DNA of 7,636 nucleotides from Lysobacterales bacterium (lineage in GTDB: Bacteria; Pseudomonadota; Gammaproteobacteria; Xanthomonadales; Marinicellaceae): positions 1 to 7,636 of the forward strand of contig JALSIL010000587.1 in NCBI GenBank assembly GCA_026990095.1. Reading direction: 5' to 3'. The notes under the pieces were generated by a model. The model was given only the letters and a program-made list of their open reading frames with translations, had not been told where the DNA came from and ran no database searches. The translations under genes were made by a program, and so were the position numbers. This document shows positions 1 through 6,386 of this stretch, piece by piece (position 1 is the first letter of the stretch; each line of letters begins with the position of its first letter).

Positions 1-1406
1 ACCGTCTTACCCGCAGCTTCCCAAACGGTTTGTTTTCTTCTGCCTGATGTTCTTTTTTTGTTGGCTTTTTCTATTTCTAACGCACGTTCGGCTTGCTCTT
101 TTTGTTTGTTAATTTTTTCTTGTCTGGCTTGTAATTTTTCGGCAGCTGATTCCTTATCCAAATCTTTATCGTATTTACTGCCAATAGGTGAGCGTGACAT
201 CACCTTTTTGCGCTCGCTATCAGTAGCAGGACCCATGCGGCAACGCGGAGGAGCGATTTTAACTTTGTCTACAATACTTGGAGCACCCTCTTCATTGAGT
301 GTCGATACTAAAGCTTCGCCAACACCTAATTGAGTAATAACATCTTCGGTTTTAAATTTTGGATTGGGTCGAAAACTTTCTGCCGCGGCTTTGATGACTT
401 TTTTATCTTTGGGTGTATAAGAACGCAAAGCGTGTTGAACTTTATTGGCAAGTTGCCCCAGAATTGATTCGGGAATATCGCCAGGTGACTGGGTGCAAAA
501 ATAAATACCCACTCCTTTTGAACGCACCAAACGGGCAACTTGTTCAACTTTTCGCAATAATTCTCGTGGAGCTTCATCAAAAATCAAATGGGCTTCGTCA
601 AAGAATAAAATTAATTTTGGCAGTTGTTGGTCACCCACTTCAGGCAAAGACTCAAATAATTCTGTCATAAGCCACAACATAAAAGTAGCGTACATTTGTG
701 GGTTCTGGATTAAATCGCGTGAATCCATTATGTTGATGATTCCTCGACCCGATAAATCTTGTTTCATTAAATCTGATAACTCTAAAGCGGGTTCTCCTAA
801 TAAATTTTCTACCCCTTGTTGTTCTAATTTAAGTAAACGGCGTTGGATAGCACCAATGGACGCACTGGTGACTCGTCCATACTTGGCTGAAATTGTTTTG
901 TGGTTATCACTCATGTAAGTCAACAACTGTTGCAAGTCTTCTAAATCAAGCAAAGCCAGCTTTTCTTCTCCGGCTAATTTAAAGCCAACATTTAACACCC
1001 CTTCTTGCACGTCGGATAATTCCAAAAAACGACCCAATAACATCGGACCAAGTTCCGCAATGGTTGTGCGAACAGGATGCCCGTATTTGCGGTAAATGTC
1101 CCAAAAAACTGTCGGTGAGCCTTCAAATTTATAATCTTTCACATCCAATTTTTCAGCACGAGCAATCAACTTGTCTTTGGCTTTACCTGCTTGAGACAGC
1201 CCTGAAACATCGCCTTTAACATCGGTAACAAAGACTGGTACGCCAAGTAAAGAGAAGTTTTCAGCCAGCACTTGAACGGTCACGGTTTTTCCTGTTCCTG
1301 TTGCCCCTGTTATCAATCCATGACGGTTGGCAAAATGCCCCAAAATTTGTGCAGGGTGTTCGCCTTTTCCAAAATGCAGTTTTTTTATTTCAAAATCTTT
1401 ACTCAT
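1..1406 (-). CDS. yjgR: HerA-like ATPase of the YjgR (DUF853) family, 3' end cut off by the window
   Basis: A predicted cytosolic P-loop ATPase related to HerA/FtsK-type DNA translocases. The cellular role of YjgR is not established. The 468 visible codons begin MSKDFEIKKLHFGKG. The Walker A motif GATGTGKT lies at residues 34-41 and the Walker B/DEAH motif (FFDEAH, D270-H273) is preceded by LPKLIL. The blocks VFVTDVKGD, VRSKGVG, GQLANKVQHALR and FTPKD-like SYTPKD match the family from end to end. A charged, probably helical tail rich in K, E and Q follows, then SGRRKQTVWEAAGKT. From memory of the E. coli protein (about 500 aa), roughly 25-30 residues are missing at the left edge. The ATG at 1406 has a GGAG Shine-Dalgarno at 1416-1419 with a 9-base gap. 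It starts 4 bases after the M17 peptidase stop, so the two genes are probably cotranscribed and translationally coupled. Confidence 0.93.
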   Translation of the reverse strand, partial: MSKDFEIKKLHFGKGEHPAQILGHFANRHGLITGATGTGKTVTVQVLAENFSLLGVPVFVTDVKGDVSGLSQAGKAKDKLIARAEKLDVKDYKFEGSPTVFWDIYRKYGHPVRTTIAELGPMLLGRFLELSDVQEGVLNVGFKLAGEEKLALLDLEDLQQLLTYMSDNHKTISAKYGRVTSASIGAIQRRLLKLEQQGVENLLGEPALELSDLMKQDLSGRGIINIMDSRDLIQNPQMYATFMLWLMTELFESLPEVGDQQLPKLILFFDEAHLIFDEAPRELLRKVEQVARLVRSKGVGIYFCTQSPGDIPESILGQLANKVQHALRSYTPKDKKVIKAAAESFRPNPKFKTEDVITQLGVGEALVSTLNEEGAPSIVDKVKIAPPRCRMGPATDSERKKVMSRSPIGSKYDKDLDKESAAEKLQARQEKINKQKEQAERALEIEKANKKRTSGRRKQTVWEAAGKT

Positions 1407-1410
1407 TACT

Positions 1411-2781
1411 TTATGCTCCAAATCGCTTGCTTATCCAATTAAACATGGCACTCATGCCGAGTGCATCGCCACCTTTTGGGTGACCTGCTCGACCATTTGA
1501 CCAACCAAAGGTATCAATGTGTACCCACGGAATATTCTCACCAACAAACTCTTGCAAAAATAATGCAGCGGTAATGCATCCCGCCATTGGCACAGAACCC
1601 GTATTGCGTAAATCAGCAATATCAGGCACAATTTGTTTTTTGTAGGGTTGGTACAGTGGCATAGACCAAAGCGGGTCAAAAACCTCGTTGCTGCATGCCA
1701 TTATTTCGGTATTAAAATCATTTTCATTGCTGAACACTGGTGGCAAATCCGCACCTAAGGCAACGCGTGCTGCACCAGTTAGTGTGGCAAAATCCACAAT
1801 AAGCTCAGGATTAAACTCAGATGCGTAAGTTAAAGCATCGGATAAAACCATACGGCCTTCTGCATCCGTGTGACCAATTTCAACCGTTAAACCTTTACGC
1901 GTTGTAACAATATCACCTTGCCTGTGTGCATTACCTGCAATGGCATTTTCAACTGCTGATATGAGTACTTTTAAACGCACTGGCAAGTTCAAACGCATAA
2001 TCATTTGCGCTAATCCCAATACATGAGCCGCACCACCCATGTCTTTTTTCATGTTTCGCATAGAACTTGCAGGCTTAACATTATTGCCACCAGTATCAAA
2101 ACAAACACCTTTGCCAACCAAACATATAAGAGGGTCGGTTGCTTTGCCCCAATTAAGCTCTATTAGTCGCGGAGCTTTAAAAGATGCACGACCGACCAAA
2201 TGAATGGCTGGGAAGTTTTGTTTTAATAAATCATCACCAACAATTTCTTGGTAACTGGCATTGTTTTGTTCGGCAATACTGGCAGAGGCAATGGCAAGTT
2301 CTGTTGGTCCCATGTCATCTGCAGGTGTGTTGATTAAATCTCTAACCAATTTTGTTGCATTCACCGTTTCCATAGCCCTTTGGTGACTGGCTAAGTTGTT
2401 GACTGTTAATATTGCACAAGGTTTTTGTTTTTTGTATCGATCAAAGGCATAAGAACCAAGTCCCCAGCCGACAATGGCAGCACTTACCAATTCATTATCA
2501 TCAGAATCAATTAAATAGTAACCCAAGGGCAATTCTTTAGGTAATCGACTAAAATCATGAGGGTTCTTAGCAGTACCAATAACACAAAAAACTTGTTCAA
2601 GGTTTCTGTGCTGATCTAAAACACATAAATGACTGCCAATTTTGTTAGTAAAGCCAAATACATCAACAAGATTTTTAATGTCTTGGGTCTGTTTTACTAA
2701 CCAAGCATCAAAAGAGTCGGATAAAATAGCAATAATTGGAGTTGAGTTAGCGTTAACTTGTTCTGTAATAGTAGACGTCAT
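1411..2781 (-). CDS. Leucyl aminopeptidase family protein (peptidase M17)
   Basis: A cytosolic metallo-exopeptidase predicted to remove N-terminal residues from peptides, with two metal ions per subunit and normally hexameric. The protein is 456 aa: a variable N-terminal domain (about 1-140) and a C-terminal catalytic domain (about 145-456). The metal ligands of the family are present: K224 and D229 in VGKGVCFDTGG, D247 in KKDMGGAA, and D306 and E308 in HTDAEGRM. Catalytic K236 (NVKP) and R310 are also present. The usual NTDAEGR signature reads HTDAEGR, with H304 in place of Asn. The length is shorter than E. coli PepA (about 503 aa) and closer to the group annotated as leucyl aminopeptidase family protein, so I give no symbol. 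The Shine-Dalgarno is weak (GAG five bases before the ATG), but a good promoter lies just upstream. First gene of a unit with yjgR. Confidence 0.95.
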   Translation of the reverse strand: MTSTITEQVNANSTPIIAILSDSFDAWLVKQTQDIKNLVDVFGFTNKIGSHLCVLDQHRNLEQVFCVIGTAKNPHDFSRLPKELPLGYYLIDSDDNELVSAAIVGWGLGSYAFDRYKKQKPCAILTVNNLASHQRAMETVNATKLVRDLINTPADDMGPTELAIASASIAEQNNASYQEIVGDDLLKQNFPAIHLVGRASFKAPRLIELNWGKATDPLICLVGKGVCFDTGGNNVKPASSMRNMKKDMGGAAHVLGLAQMIMRLNLPVRLKVLISAVENAIAGNAHRQGDIVTTRKGLTVEIGHTDAEGRMVLSDALTYASEFNPELIVDFATLTGAARVALGADLPPVFSNENDFNTEIMACSNEVFDPLWSMPLYQPYKKQIVPDIADLRNTGSVPMAGCITAALFLQEFVGENIPWVHIDTFGWSNGRAGHPKGGDALGMSAMFNWISKRFGA

Positions 2782-2808
2782 AGAGACTCATTGAATAATA
2801 AAAAAAGT

Positions 2809-2836
2809 ATTATAGCAGTGAATAGGTATTTGAAAA
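2809..2836 (-). promoter_or_regulatory. Predicted sigma70 promoter of the M17 peptidase-yjgR unit
   Basis: Read on the minus strand, there is a perfect TATAAT (2814-2809) with an extended -10 TG one base upstream (TGCTATAAT). A TTTTCA at 2836-2831, 16 bases away, matches four of six -35 positions. The start site would be near 2802, giving a leader of about 21 bases before the ATG at 2781. Confidence 0.6.
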
Positions 2837-2856
2837 ACCTGTCACTTGCAGAAAAA

Positions 2857-2865
2857 TGCTAAAAT
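2857..2865 (+). promoter_or_regulatory. Possible extended -10 element for the Sel1-repeat gene
   Basis: TGCTAAAAT is an extended -10 (TGnTAAAAT) without a convincing -35. It would start transcription near 2872, leaving a leader of about 60 bases. A second option in the same stretch is TATCCT at 2869-2874, 17 bases after TTGCAG (2846-2851). The two options cannot be separated by eye. Confidence 0.3.
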
Positions 2866-2931
2866 GTGTATCCTATTATATTTTTAGAGACTATAACTAG
2901 ATTAATTACCTGTTACTTTTAGGAGACTCAA

Positions 2932-3582
2932 ATGATAAAAATAATATTTTTAATGGCCGTTTTATTCGTAAATCCAAGTCAAGCAAACCCCAACACGGTT
3001 ATTCACATGGGCATGCATATAGATAATCAGCAAAACCTGATTCAACCCGATAAATATTTATTAAGCCAAGCAATAAAATCATACCAAGCAGGAGCTCTTC
3101 AAACCGCTTTGAGTTATTTCAAAAAATCTTCAGCCTTAGGTAATGCGATGGCACAACGGTATGTAGGTTTAATGCATGTGAATGGATTAGGCACTAACAA
3201 AAATTATGTAACTGGGTATGCGTGGTTAAAATTAGCGGCCCATGATAACACGCCGAAAAACAAACAATTACGCGATCAAGTGTATAATTTATTAACTTCC
3301 ATTCAAAAAAAACAAGCCCAAAAAGTTTATGAAGAAATTAATAACAATTATGGTGAAATCGCGGCATTGACCCGAAGAGATCGCTGGGTAAGAAAACAAA
3401 AAATGAAAATGACAGGAAGTCGAACTGGCAGCTTGGCTTTTGCACCGATTGCATTTGACACACCTCATGGCAATGGTATTTATAATCAAATGAAATCTTA
3501 TGTAGACGATTATGACTTTGGTTATGTAAGCTCTGGAGAAATTGTCCCAAAAGAAGACGAATCAAAAGCAAAAGAAAAATAA
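2932..3582 (+). CDS. Exported Sel1-repeat protein of unknown function
   Basis: A 216-aa protein with a signal peptide (about 1-18, hydrophobic core IIFLMAVLFV, cleavage after SQA), so probably periplasmic. Residues 43-75 (QAGALQTALSYFKKSSALG) form a TPR/Sel1-like helical pair, and 73-103 (AQRYVGLMHVNGLG, then GYAWLKLAA) is a good Sel1-like repeat. Such repeats normally act as protein-binding scaffolds. A helical stretch follows (109-142). Then comes a basic block, LTRRDRWVRKQ with MTGSRTGS (146-168), which looks like a conserved motif rather than a linker. The tail is highly charged. The start is well supported: AGGAG at 2921-2925 lies 6 bases before the ATG. The gene is transcribed alone, diverging from the M17 peptidase and converging on the M23 peptidase. 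The partner or process is unknown; the Sel1 call is by pattern. Confidence 0.85.
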   Translation: MIKIIFLMAVLFVNPSQANPNTVIHMGMHIDNQQNLIQPDKYLLSQAIKSYQAGALQTALSYFKKSSALGNAMAQRYVGLMHVNGLGTNKNYVTGYAWLKLAAHDNTPKNKQLRDQVYNLLTSIQKKQAQKVYEEINNNYGEIAALTRRDRWVRKQKMKMTGSRTGSLAFAPIAFDTPHGNGIYNQMKSYVDDYDFGYVSSGEIVPKEDESKAKEK

Positions 3583-3587
3583 TATTT

Positions 3588-4385
3588 TTATTTTGGTGGA
3601 ATCACAAGCTGCGGGTCTAATCGGGTTTTACCCAGATTAATGCGCCAATCCAGATGCGGCCCGGTGGCTCGTCCTGTCATGCCGATTTCTCCTATTTTTT
3701 CACCTTGGGATACGTGTGATCCCACTTCCACGTTGACCTGTGATAAATGCATAAATGTTGTTGTCAACCCATAGCCGTGGTCAATTATTATTGTACCACC
3801 AGTATAATACATACCCGTTTGGGCAAGTCTTACGGTACCTGCGATAGGAGCAACAACTTTTGTCCCTATCTTATTAGCAATATCCATTCCATAATGGGGG
3901 CGTTTGGGTTGTCCATTCAAAATACGGCGAGAACCATAAACACCACTGACTCTTCCATCAGCTGGCCAAATAAATTTTTGCAAAAAATCATCGCGTTTAT
4001 CCACATAAGAACGTGCTTTTGCGACCAAAATATTGTCCGCCTTAATTTGAGCGTACACTTTTGCTGGCGGGTTGACCTTATTTTTAGGTAAACCATTAAT
4101 TACTTCAGTTGGGAATTTACGTAATGTTGGCGAAATGCTAGATTTATAAGTGATGTTGTTAATGGTTATTGCTAGATTTACGGGCTTGTCATCAAATCGA
4201 CCAAAACCAAACATAAAATAGCCGTCTTTGTTGGTTAAGGTTTTTTTGCCATTAACGGTAACAAGAGCCGATGGTGCTGTTTGTGCAATAATGAGTCCAC
4301 CTTGGGTCGGTGTGCCTTTAAGGTTGAGAAAATAGTCCTCTGCAAAAACAGAGTGAGATAAGAGTAAAATAATTAATAATTTCAT
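3588..4385 (-). CDS. Exported M23 (LytM-domain) peptidoglycan metallopeptidase
   Basis: A predicted periplasmic zinc endopeptidase (or endopeptidase activator) acting on peptidoglycan peptide cross-links. The reading frame is open further upstream, but the ATG at 4385 is preferred. It gives a clean signal peptide (MKLLIILLLSHSVFA, cleavage before EDYF), whereas the longer start lies inside ispF and buries that segment. The mature protein has an N-terminal beta-rich region (about 16-110) and a C-terminal LytM domain (about 140-265). Numbered from this start, the zinc motif HxxxD is H164/D168 (PHYGMDIA), the conserved FMHL histidine is H213, and the usual HxH motif reads HLD (H244, D246), so the second metal-ligand His is Asp. 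No lipobox, LysM domain or coiled coil is seen, so it is not an ordinary NlpD or EnvC. It starts 10 bases after the ispF stop without a clear Shine-Dalgarno, suggesting coupling to ispF. Confidence 0.92.
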   Translation of the reverse strand: MKLLIILLLSHSVFAEDYFLNLKGTPTQGGLIIAQTAPSALVTVNGKKTLTNKDGYFMFGFGRFDDKPVNLAITINNITYKSSISPTLRKFPTEVINGLPKNKVNPPAKVYAQIKADNILVAKARSYVDKRDDFLQKFIWPADGRVSGVYGSRRILNGQPKRPHYGMDIANKIGTKVVAPIAGTVRLAQTGMYYTGGTIIIDHGYGLTTTFMHLSQVNVEVGSHVSQGEKIGEIGMTGRATGPHLDWRINLGKTRLDPQLVIPPK

Positions 4386-4395
4386 ATGTCGTTTT

Positions 4396-4875
4396 TTAAT
4401 TGGTTGATAAAAGACACGAACACTGCACGGCAACACCTTCGCCACGCCCACAAAATCCAAGTTTTTCGGTGGTTGTGGCTTTAATGCTAATTTGATTCAT
4501 TTTGAGGTTCATGACTGCGGCTAATTTTTCACGCATTGCCACAATATGCGGCTGCATTTTGGGCTGTTCACAAATTATTGTACAATCAATATTATTAACA
4601 CGATAGCCTTGTTCGGTAATTAAATCCAGAGCGTGTTTTAAAAATACCGAGCTATCGCAATTTTTCCACCTGTTGTCACCTGGTGGAAAATGCTGACCAA
4701 TATCACCCAAAGCCAAAGCCCCAAGCAAGGCATCAACCAGTGCATGTATCAGCACATCACCATCGGAGTGTGCGGCAAAGGCTTGAGCAAAAGGAATTTG
4801 AATGCCACCAAGGGTGATAAAATCACCTGCACAAAAAGCATGCACATCAAAGCCTGTGCCTATTCGAATAGTCAT
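4396..4875 (-). CDS. ispF: 2-C-methyl-D-erythritol 2,4-cyclodiphosphate synthase
   Basis: Cyclises CDP-methylerythritol 2-phosphate to methylerythritol 2,4-cyclodiphosphate, releasing CMP, in the MEP isoprenoid pathway. It is a cytosolic homotrimer in known members. The protein is 159 aa, the same length as the E. coli enzyme. Visible signatures are GTGFDVHAF, carrying metal ligands D10 and H12, and SDGDVLIHALVDALLGA (37-53), carrying the third ligand H44. GDIGQHFPP (58-66) and the C-terminal ATTTEKLGFCGRGEG (133-147), with the nucleotide-site Thr and Glu residues, are also present. The ATG overlaps the ispD stop as ATGA, and a GAGG Shine-Dalgarno (4884-4887) inside ispD lies 8 bases upstream. 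No key residue is missing. Confidence 0.98.
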   Translation of the reverse strand: MTIRIGTGFDVHAFCAGDFITLGGIQIPFAQAFAAHSDGDVLIHALVDALLGALALGDIGQHFPPGDNRWKNCDSSVFLKHALDLITEQGYRVNNIDCTIICEQPKMQPHIVAMREKLAAVMNLKMNQISIKATTTEKLGFCGRGEGVAVQCSCLLSTN

Positions 4876-5552
4876 GGTTTTTGCCTCTTGAGAATAAATT
4901 CCGCCAATAAAAAATCCTCAACGTGCGTGATTTTAATGTTATCACTGCGTCCTTTAACCATTAAAGGCATAATACCTGCCTGTTCAAAAGCCGAGGCTTC
5001 ATCGGTTGTGGTCTTGGCATCGGCATTTTCCAACACATCAACCAATTGCCTAAAAGGAAACATTTGCGGTGTTAAGGCAGCGCGTAATTTATCGCGCGAA
5101 ATGGTTTTTTTGCTGTGCTTTGAATCATCAGAATATTTAATCGTATCATTAATGGCTTTAACCAATAACCCACCTTGATTTTGGGTATTGCACTGGTTAA
5201 TTAACTTAGAAATGTCATAACTTGTGATACAGACTCGTGCCGCATCATGCACAAGAATCCATGTGGTGTCGTCAATCATCGGTTCAATAATTTTCAAACC
5301 ATACAGAACCGATTGCCGACGGCTTGAGCCACCTGTGGTGTACATCAAAGGTTTAGTCGCTTTTAGCTCAATATCGTGCCACAACTCTTGATTTTTTGGC
5401 ATAACCAACACAATACCCTCAATACTATCTAAAGCATCAAAAGCATCAATACTGTGCTGAATTGCCAATTTCCCTGCAATTTCTAAAAACTGTTTCGGCG
5501 TGTCTGAAGCAAATCGCTGCCCACTGCCAGCAGCTACAATAATGGCATACAT
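4872..5552 (-). CDS. ispD: 2-C-methyl-D-erythritol 4-phosphate cytidylyltransferase
   Basis: Transfers CMP from CTP to methylerythritol 4-phosphate, the step two before IspF in the MEP pathway. The 226-aa length is typical. The glycine-rich nucleotide loop AAGSGQRF (7-14) is followed by PKQF (19-22), giving R13 and K20 as the equivalents of catalytic R20 and K27 in E. coli. TGGSSRRQSVLYGL (73-86), VHDAAR (101-106), LTPQMF (160-165), TDEASAFE (183-190) and GRSDNIKIT (201-209, with K207) follow in the expected order. One oddity is that the Pro normally following VHDAAR is Val107. It is the first gene of a three-gene unit with ispF and the M23 peptidase. ftsB, the usual upstream neighbour in many gammaproteobacteria, is absent here; a divergent TonB-domain gene occupies that side. 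No strong Shine-Dalgarno is visible. Confidence 0.98.
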   Translation of the reverse strand: MYAIIVAAGSGQRFASDTPKQFLEIAGKLAIQHSIDAFDALDSIEGIVLVMPKNQELWHDIELKATKPLMYTTGGSSRRQSVLYGLKIIEPMIDDTTWILVHDAARVCITSYDISKLINQCNTQNQGGLLVKAINDTIKYSDDSKHSKKTISRDKLRAALTPQMFPFRQLVDVLENADAKTTTDEASAFEQAGIMPLMVKGRSDNIKITHVEDFLLAEFILKRQKP

Positions 5553-5580
5553 AATAACTGAACCAATAACGAAAAATGAT

Positions 5581-5626
5581 AGTTTAGCATTTAATAGAGT
5601 TTAGCAAAACAAGGATGGTGAGTAAA
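5581..5626 (-). promoter_or_regulatory. Possible tandem promoters of ispD-ispF-M23
   Basis: On the minus strand the nonamer TGCTAAACT occurs twice (5606-5598 and 5589-5581), with starts 17 bases apart. Each copy reads as an extended -10 (TGnTAAACT). The distal copy has TTTACT at 5626-5621 with a 17-base spacer, four of six -35 positions; the proximal copy has only a poor -35. Predicted leaders are about 38 and 22 bases. Confidence 0.35.
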
Positions 5627-5684
5627 AATAGGATAAAATGTTAAATAGTGCTTTATTCAATACACCAACAAGCTTCTAATTTAA

Positions 5685-5714
5685 TTTTCAATTATCACCG
5701 GTCAAATGTATAAT
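5685..5714 (+). promoter_or_regulatory. Predicted sigma70 promoter of the TonB-domain gene
   Basis: A perfect -10 TATAAT (5709-5714) is preceded by TTTTCA (5685-5690) with an 18-base spacer, a four-of-six -35. Transcription would start near 5721, about 19 bases before the ATG at 5740. Confidence 0.5.
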
Positions 5715-5739
5715 GAATTTTTTACACAATGACTAAGGC

Positions 5740-6120
5740 ATGCGCTCTCTATTAAAAATCATCCTAATATTTACTATTCTATTTAGCTCAAATCCTTTAT
5801 TTGCCAAAAAAAAGATTAAAGACAGAGGTCCAATTGCTATTGTTACAGTTGCTCCTAATTATCCAAGAGCTGCTGCAGAACAAGGCATAGAAGGAGAGGT
5901 AACTCTAGAATTTACCATAACCACAACTGGTACAGTAACAAACCCTGTTGTTATTGCCTCAAACCCTGAAAAATTGTTTGATAGAGAGGCATTAAGAGCC
6001 ATTTTAAAATACAAATTTGCCCCCGCAATAAAAAAACAAAAAGCTATTCAAATAAGAGTATCTCAAACTCTCTCCTTTAAGTTGCCCGATGGTTACCAGC
6101 CTCATTTAATAGATAAATAA
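5740..6120 (+). CDS. Exported TonB C-terminal-domain protein
   Basis: A 126-aa protein with an N-terminal hydrophobic segment (3-22, ending NPLFA before KKK). I read it as a cleavable signal peptide, although an uncleaved inner-membrane anchor is possible. Residues about 33-115 form a TonB C-terminal fold: PNYPRAAAEQGIEGEV (39-54), VIASNP (71-76), the helix FDREALRAILKYKFAPA (80-96), and a final strand. The long Pro-rich spacer of true TonB is absent, so it is probably a stand-alone TonB-like periplasmic protein rather than the energy transducer. No exbB or exbD is nearby. The start is forced by an in-frame TAA two codons upstream. The only Shine-Dalgarno-like TAAGG sits one base before the ATG, which is too close. 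Five of six Arg codons are AGA and ATA is frequent, unlike the neighbours, hinting at different origin or expression. Confidence 0.85.
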   Translation: MRSLLKIILIFTILFSSNPLFAKKKIKDRGPIAIVTVAPNYPRAAAEQGIEGEVTLEFTITTTGTVTNPVVIASNPEKLFDREALRAILKYKFAPAIKKQKAIQIRVSQTLSFKLPDGYQPHLIDK

Positions 6121-6134
6121 TTAACAAATGCAAC

Positions 6135-6164
6135 TTCATTAAAAAGCAGCTTTGATGAATTTTT
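6135..6164 (+). terminator. Weak intrinsic terminator after the TonB-domain gene
   Basis: TTCATTAAA (6135-6143) can pair with TTTGATGAA (6151-6159, one G-T wobble) around a 7-base loop, followed by TTTTT (6160-6164). The stem is AT-rich, so termination would be inefficient. The position, 14 bases after the stop codon, is as expected. Confidence 0.4.
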
Positions 6165-6167
6165 AAA

Positions 6168-6386
6168 TCAAGAAGCCCATTCCATTCGTAATTTACGGTG
6201 ATTCATTGTGCAATCACGTAAATACAGATTGATTAATGTTTGATAGGGAACACCTGTTTCTTTGGCGAGTGACTTAAAGTATTCGACTGAATCGCAGTCT
6301 AAACGCATTGTGACGGGTTGTTTTAAGTATTTTGTATAAGGGTTTTTACGCCCTTTCATGTTTTCAAAATCATAATTGTCTTTCAT
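6168..6386 (-). CDS. brnA: BrnA-type ribbon-helix-helix antitoxin
   Basis: Predicted antitoxin and autorepressor that pairs with a BrnT ribonuclease toxin. From the ATG at 6386 it is 72 aa. A short N-terminal part (MKDNYDFENMKGRKNPY) is followed by a ribbon-helix-helix pattern: strand QPVTMRL, helix SVEYFKSLAKETG, helix PYQTLINLYLRDC. The RLDxD...YQTxIN...LR spacing is typical of the BrnA/CopG-like group. The frame is open five codons further, but 6386 is favoured: it overlaps the toxin stop as ATGA and has GGAAG at 6395-6399, 8 bases upstream. This gene is intact although its toxin partner is frameshifted. Its own Shine-Dalgarno would let it be translated even when ribosomes terminate early in brnT. 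The family call is by pattern; a generic CopG-type repressor is the alternative. Confidence 0.82.
   Translation of the reverse strand: MKDNYDFENMKGRKNPYTKYLKQPVTMRLDCDSVEYFKSLAKETGVPYQTLINLYLRDCTMNHRKLRMEWAS

Noticed and set aside
3575..3589. Perfect A/T palindrome (AAAAATA-A-TATTTTT) spanning the stop codons of the convergent Sel1 and M23 genes, as a bidirectional terminator
   Set aside because: It has no GC pairs and only a one-base centre, so it cannot form a stable RNA hairpin. It is most simply a by-product of Lys/stop codons and AT richness.
4386..4460. Longer M23 protein starting at 4460
   Set aside because: The 25 extra residues lie entirely over ispF coding sequence except the last 10 bases, and would place a polar stretch before an obvious signal peptide. 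The ATG at 4385 is the better start.
4690..5178. Long plus-strand ORF of 162 codons opposite ispF/ispD
   Set aside because: It is antisense to two well-supported overlapping genes, has no recognisable domain, and shows only composition shadowing. The other short ORFs opposite yjgR, M17, the Sel1 gene and M23 were rejected for the same reason.
5638..5679. A 13-codon ORF (MLNSALFNTPTSF) with an AGGA just upstream, as a leader peptide
   Set aside because: It ends upstream of the good TATAAT at 5709-5714 that serves the TonB-domain gene. It shows no attenuator-like codon run and no evidence of a promoter of its own.
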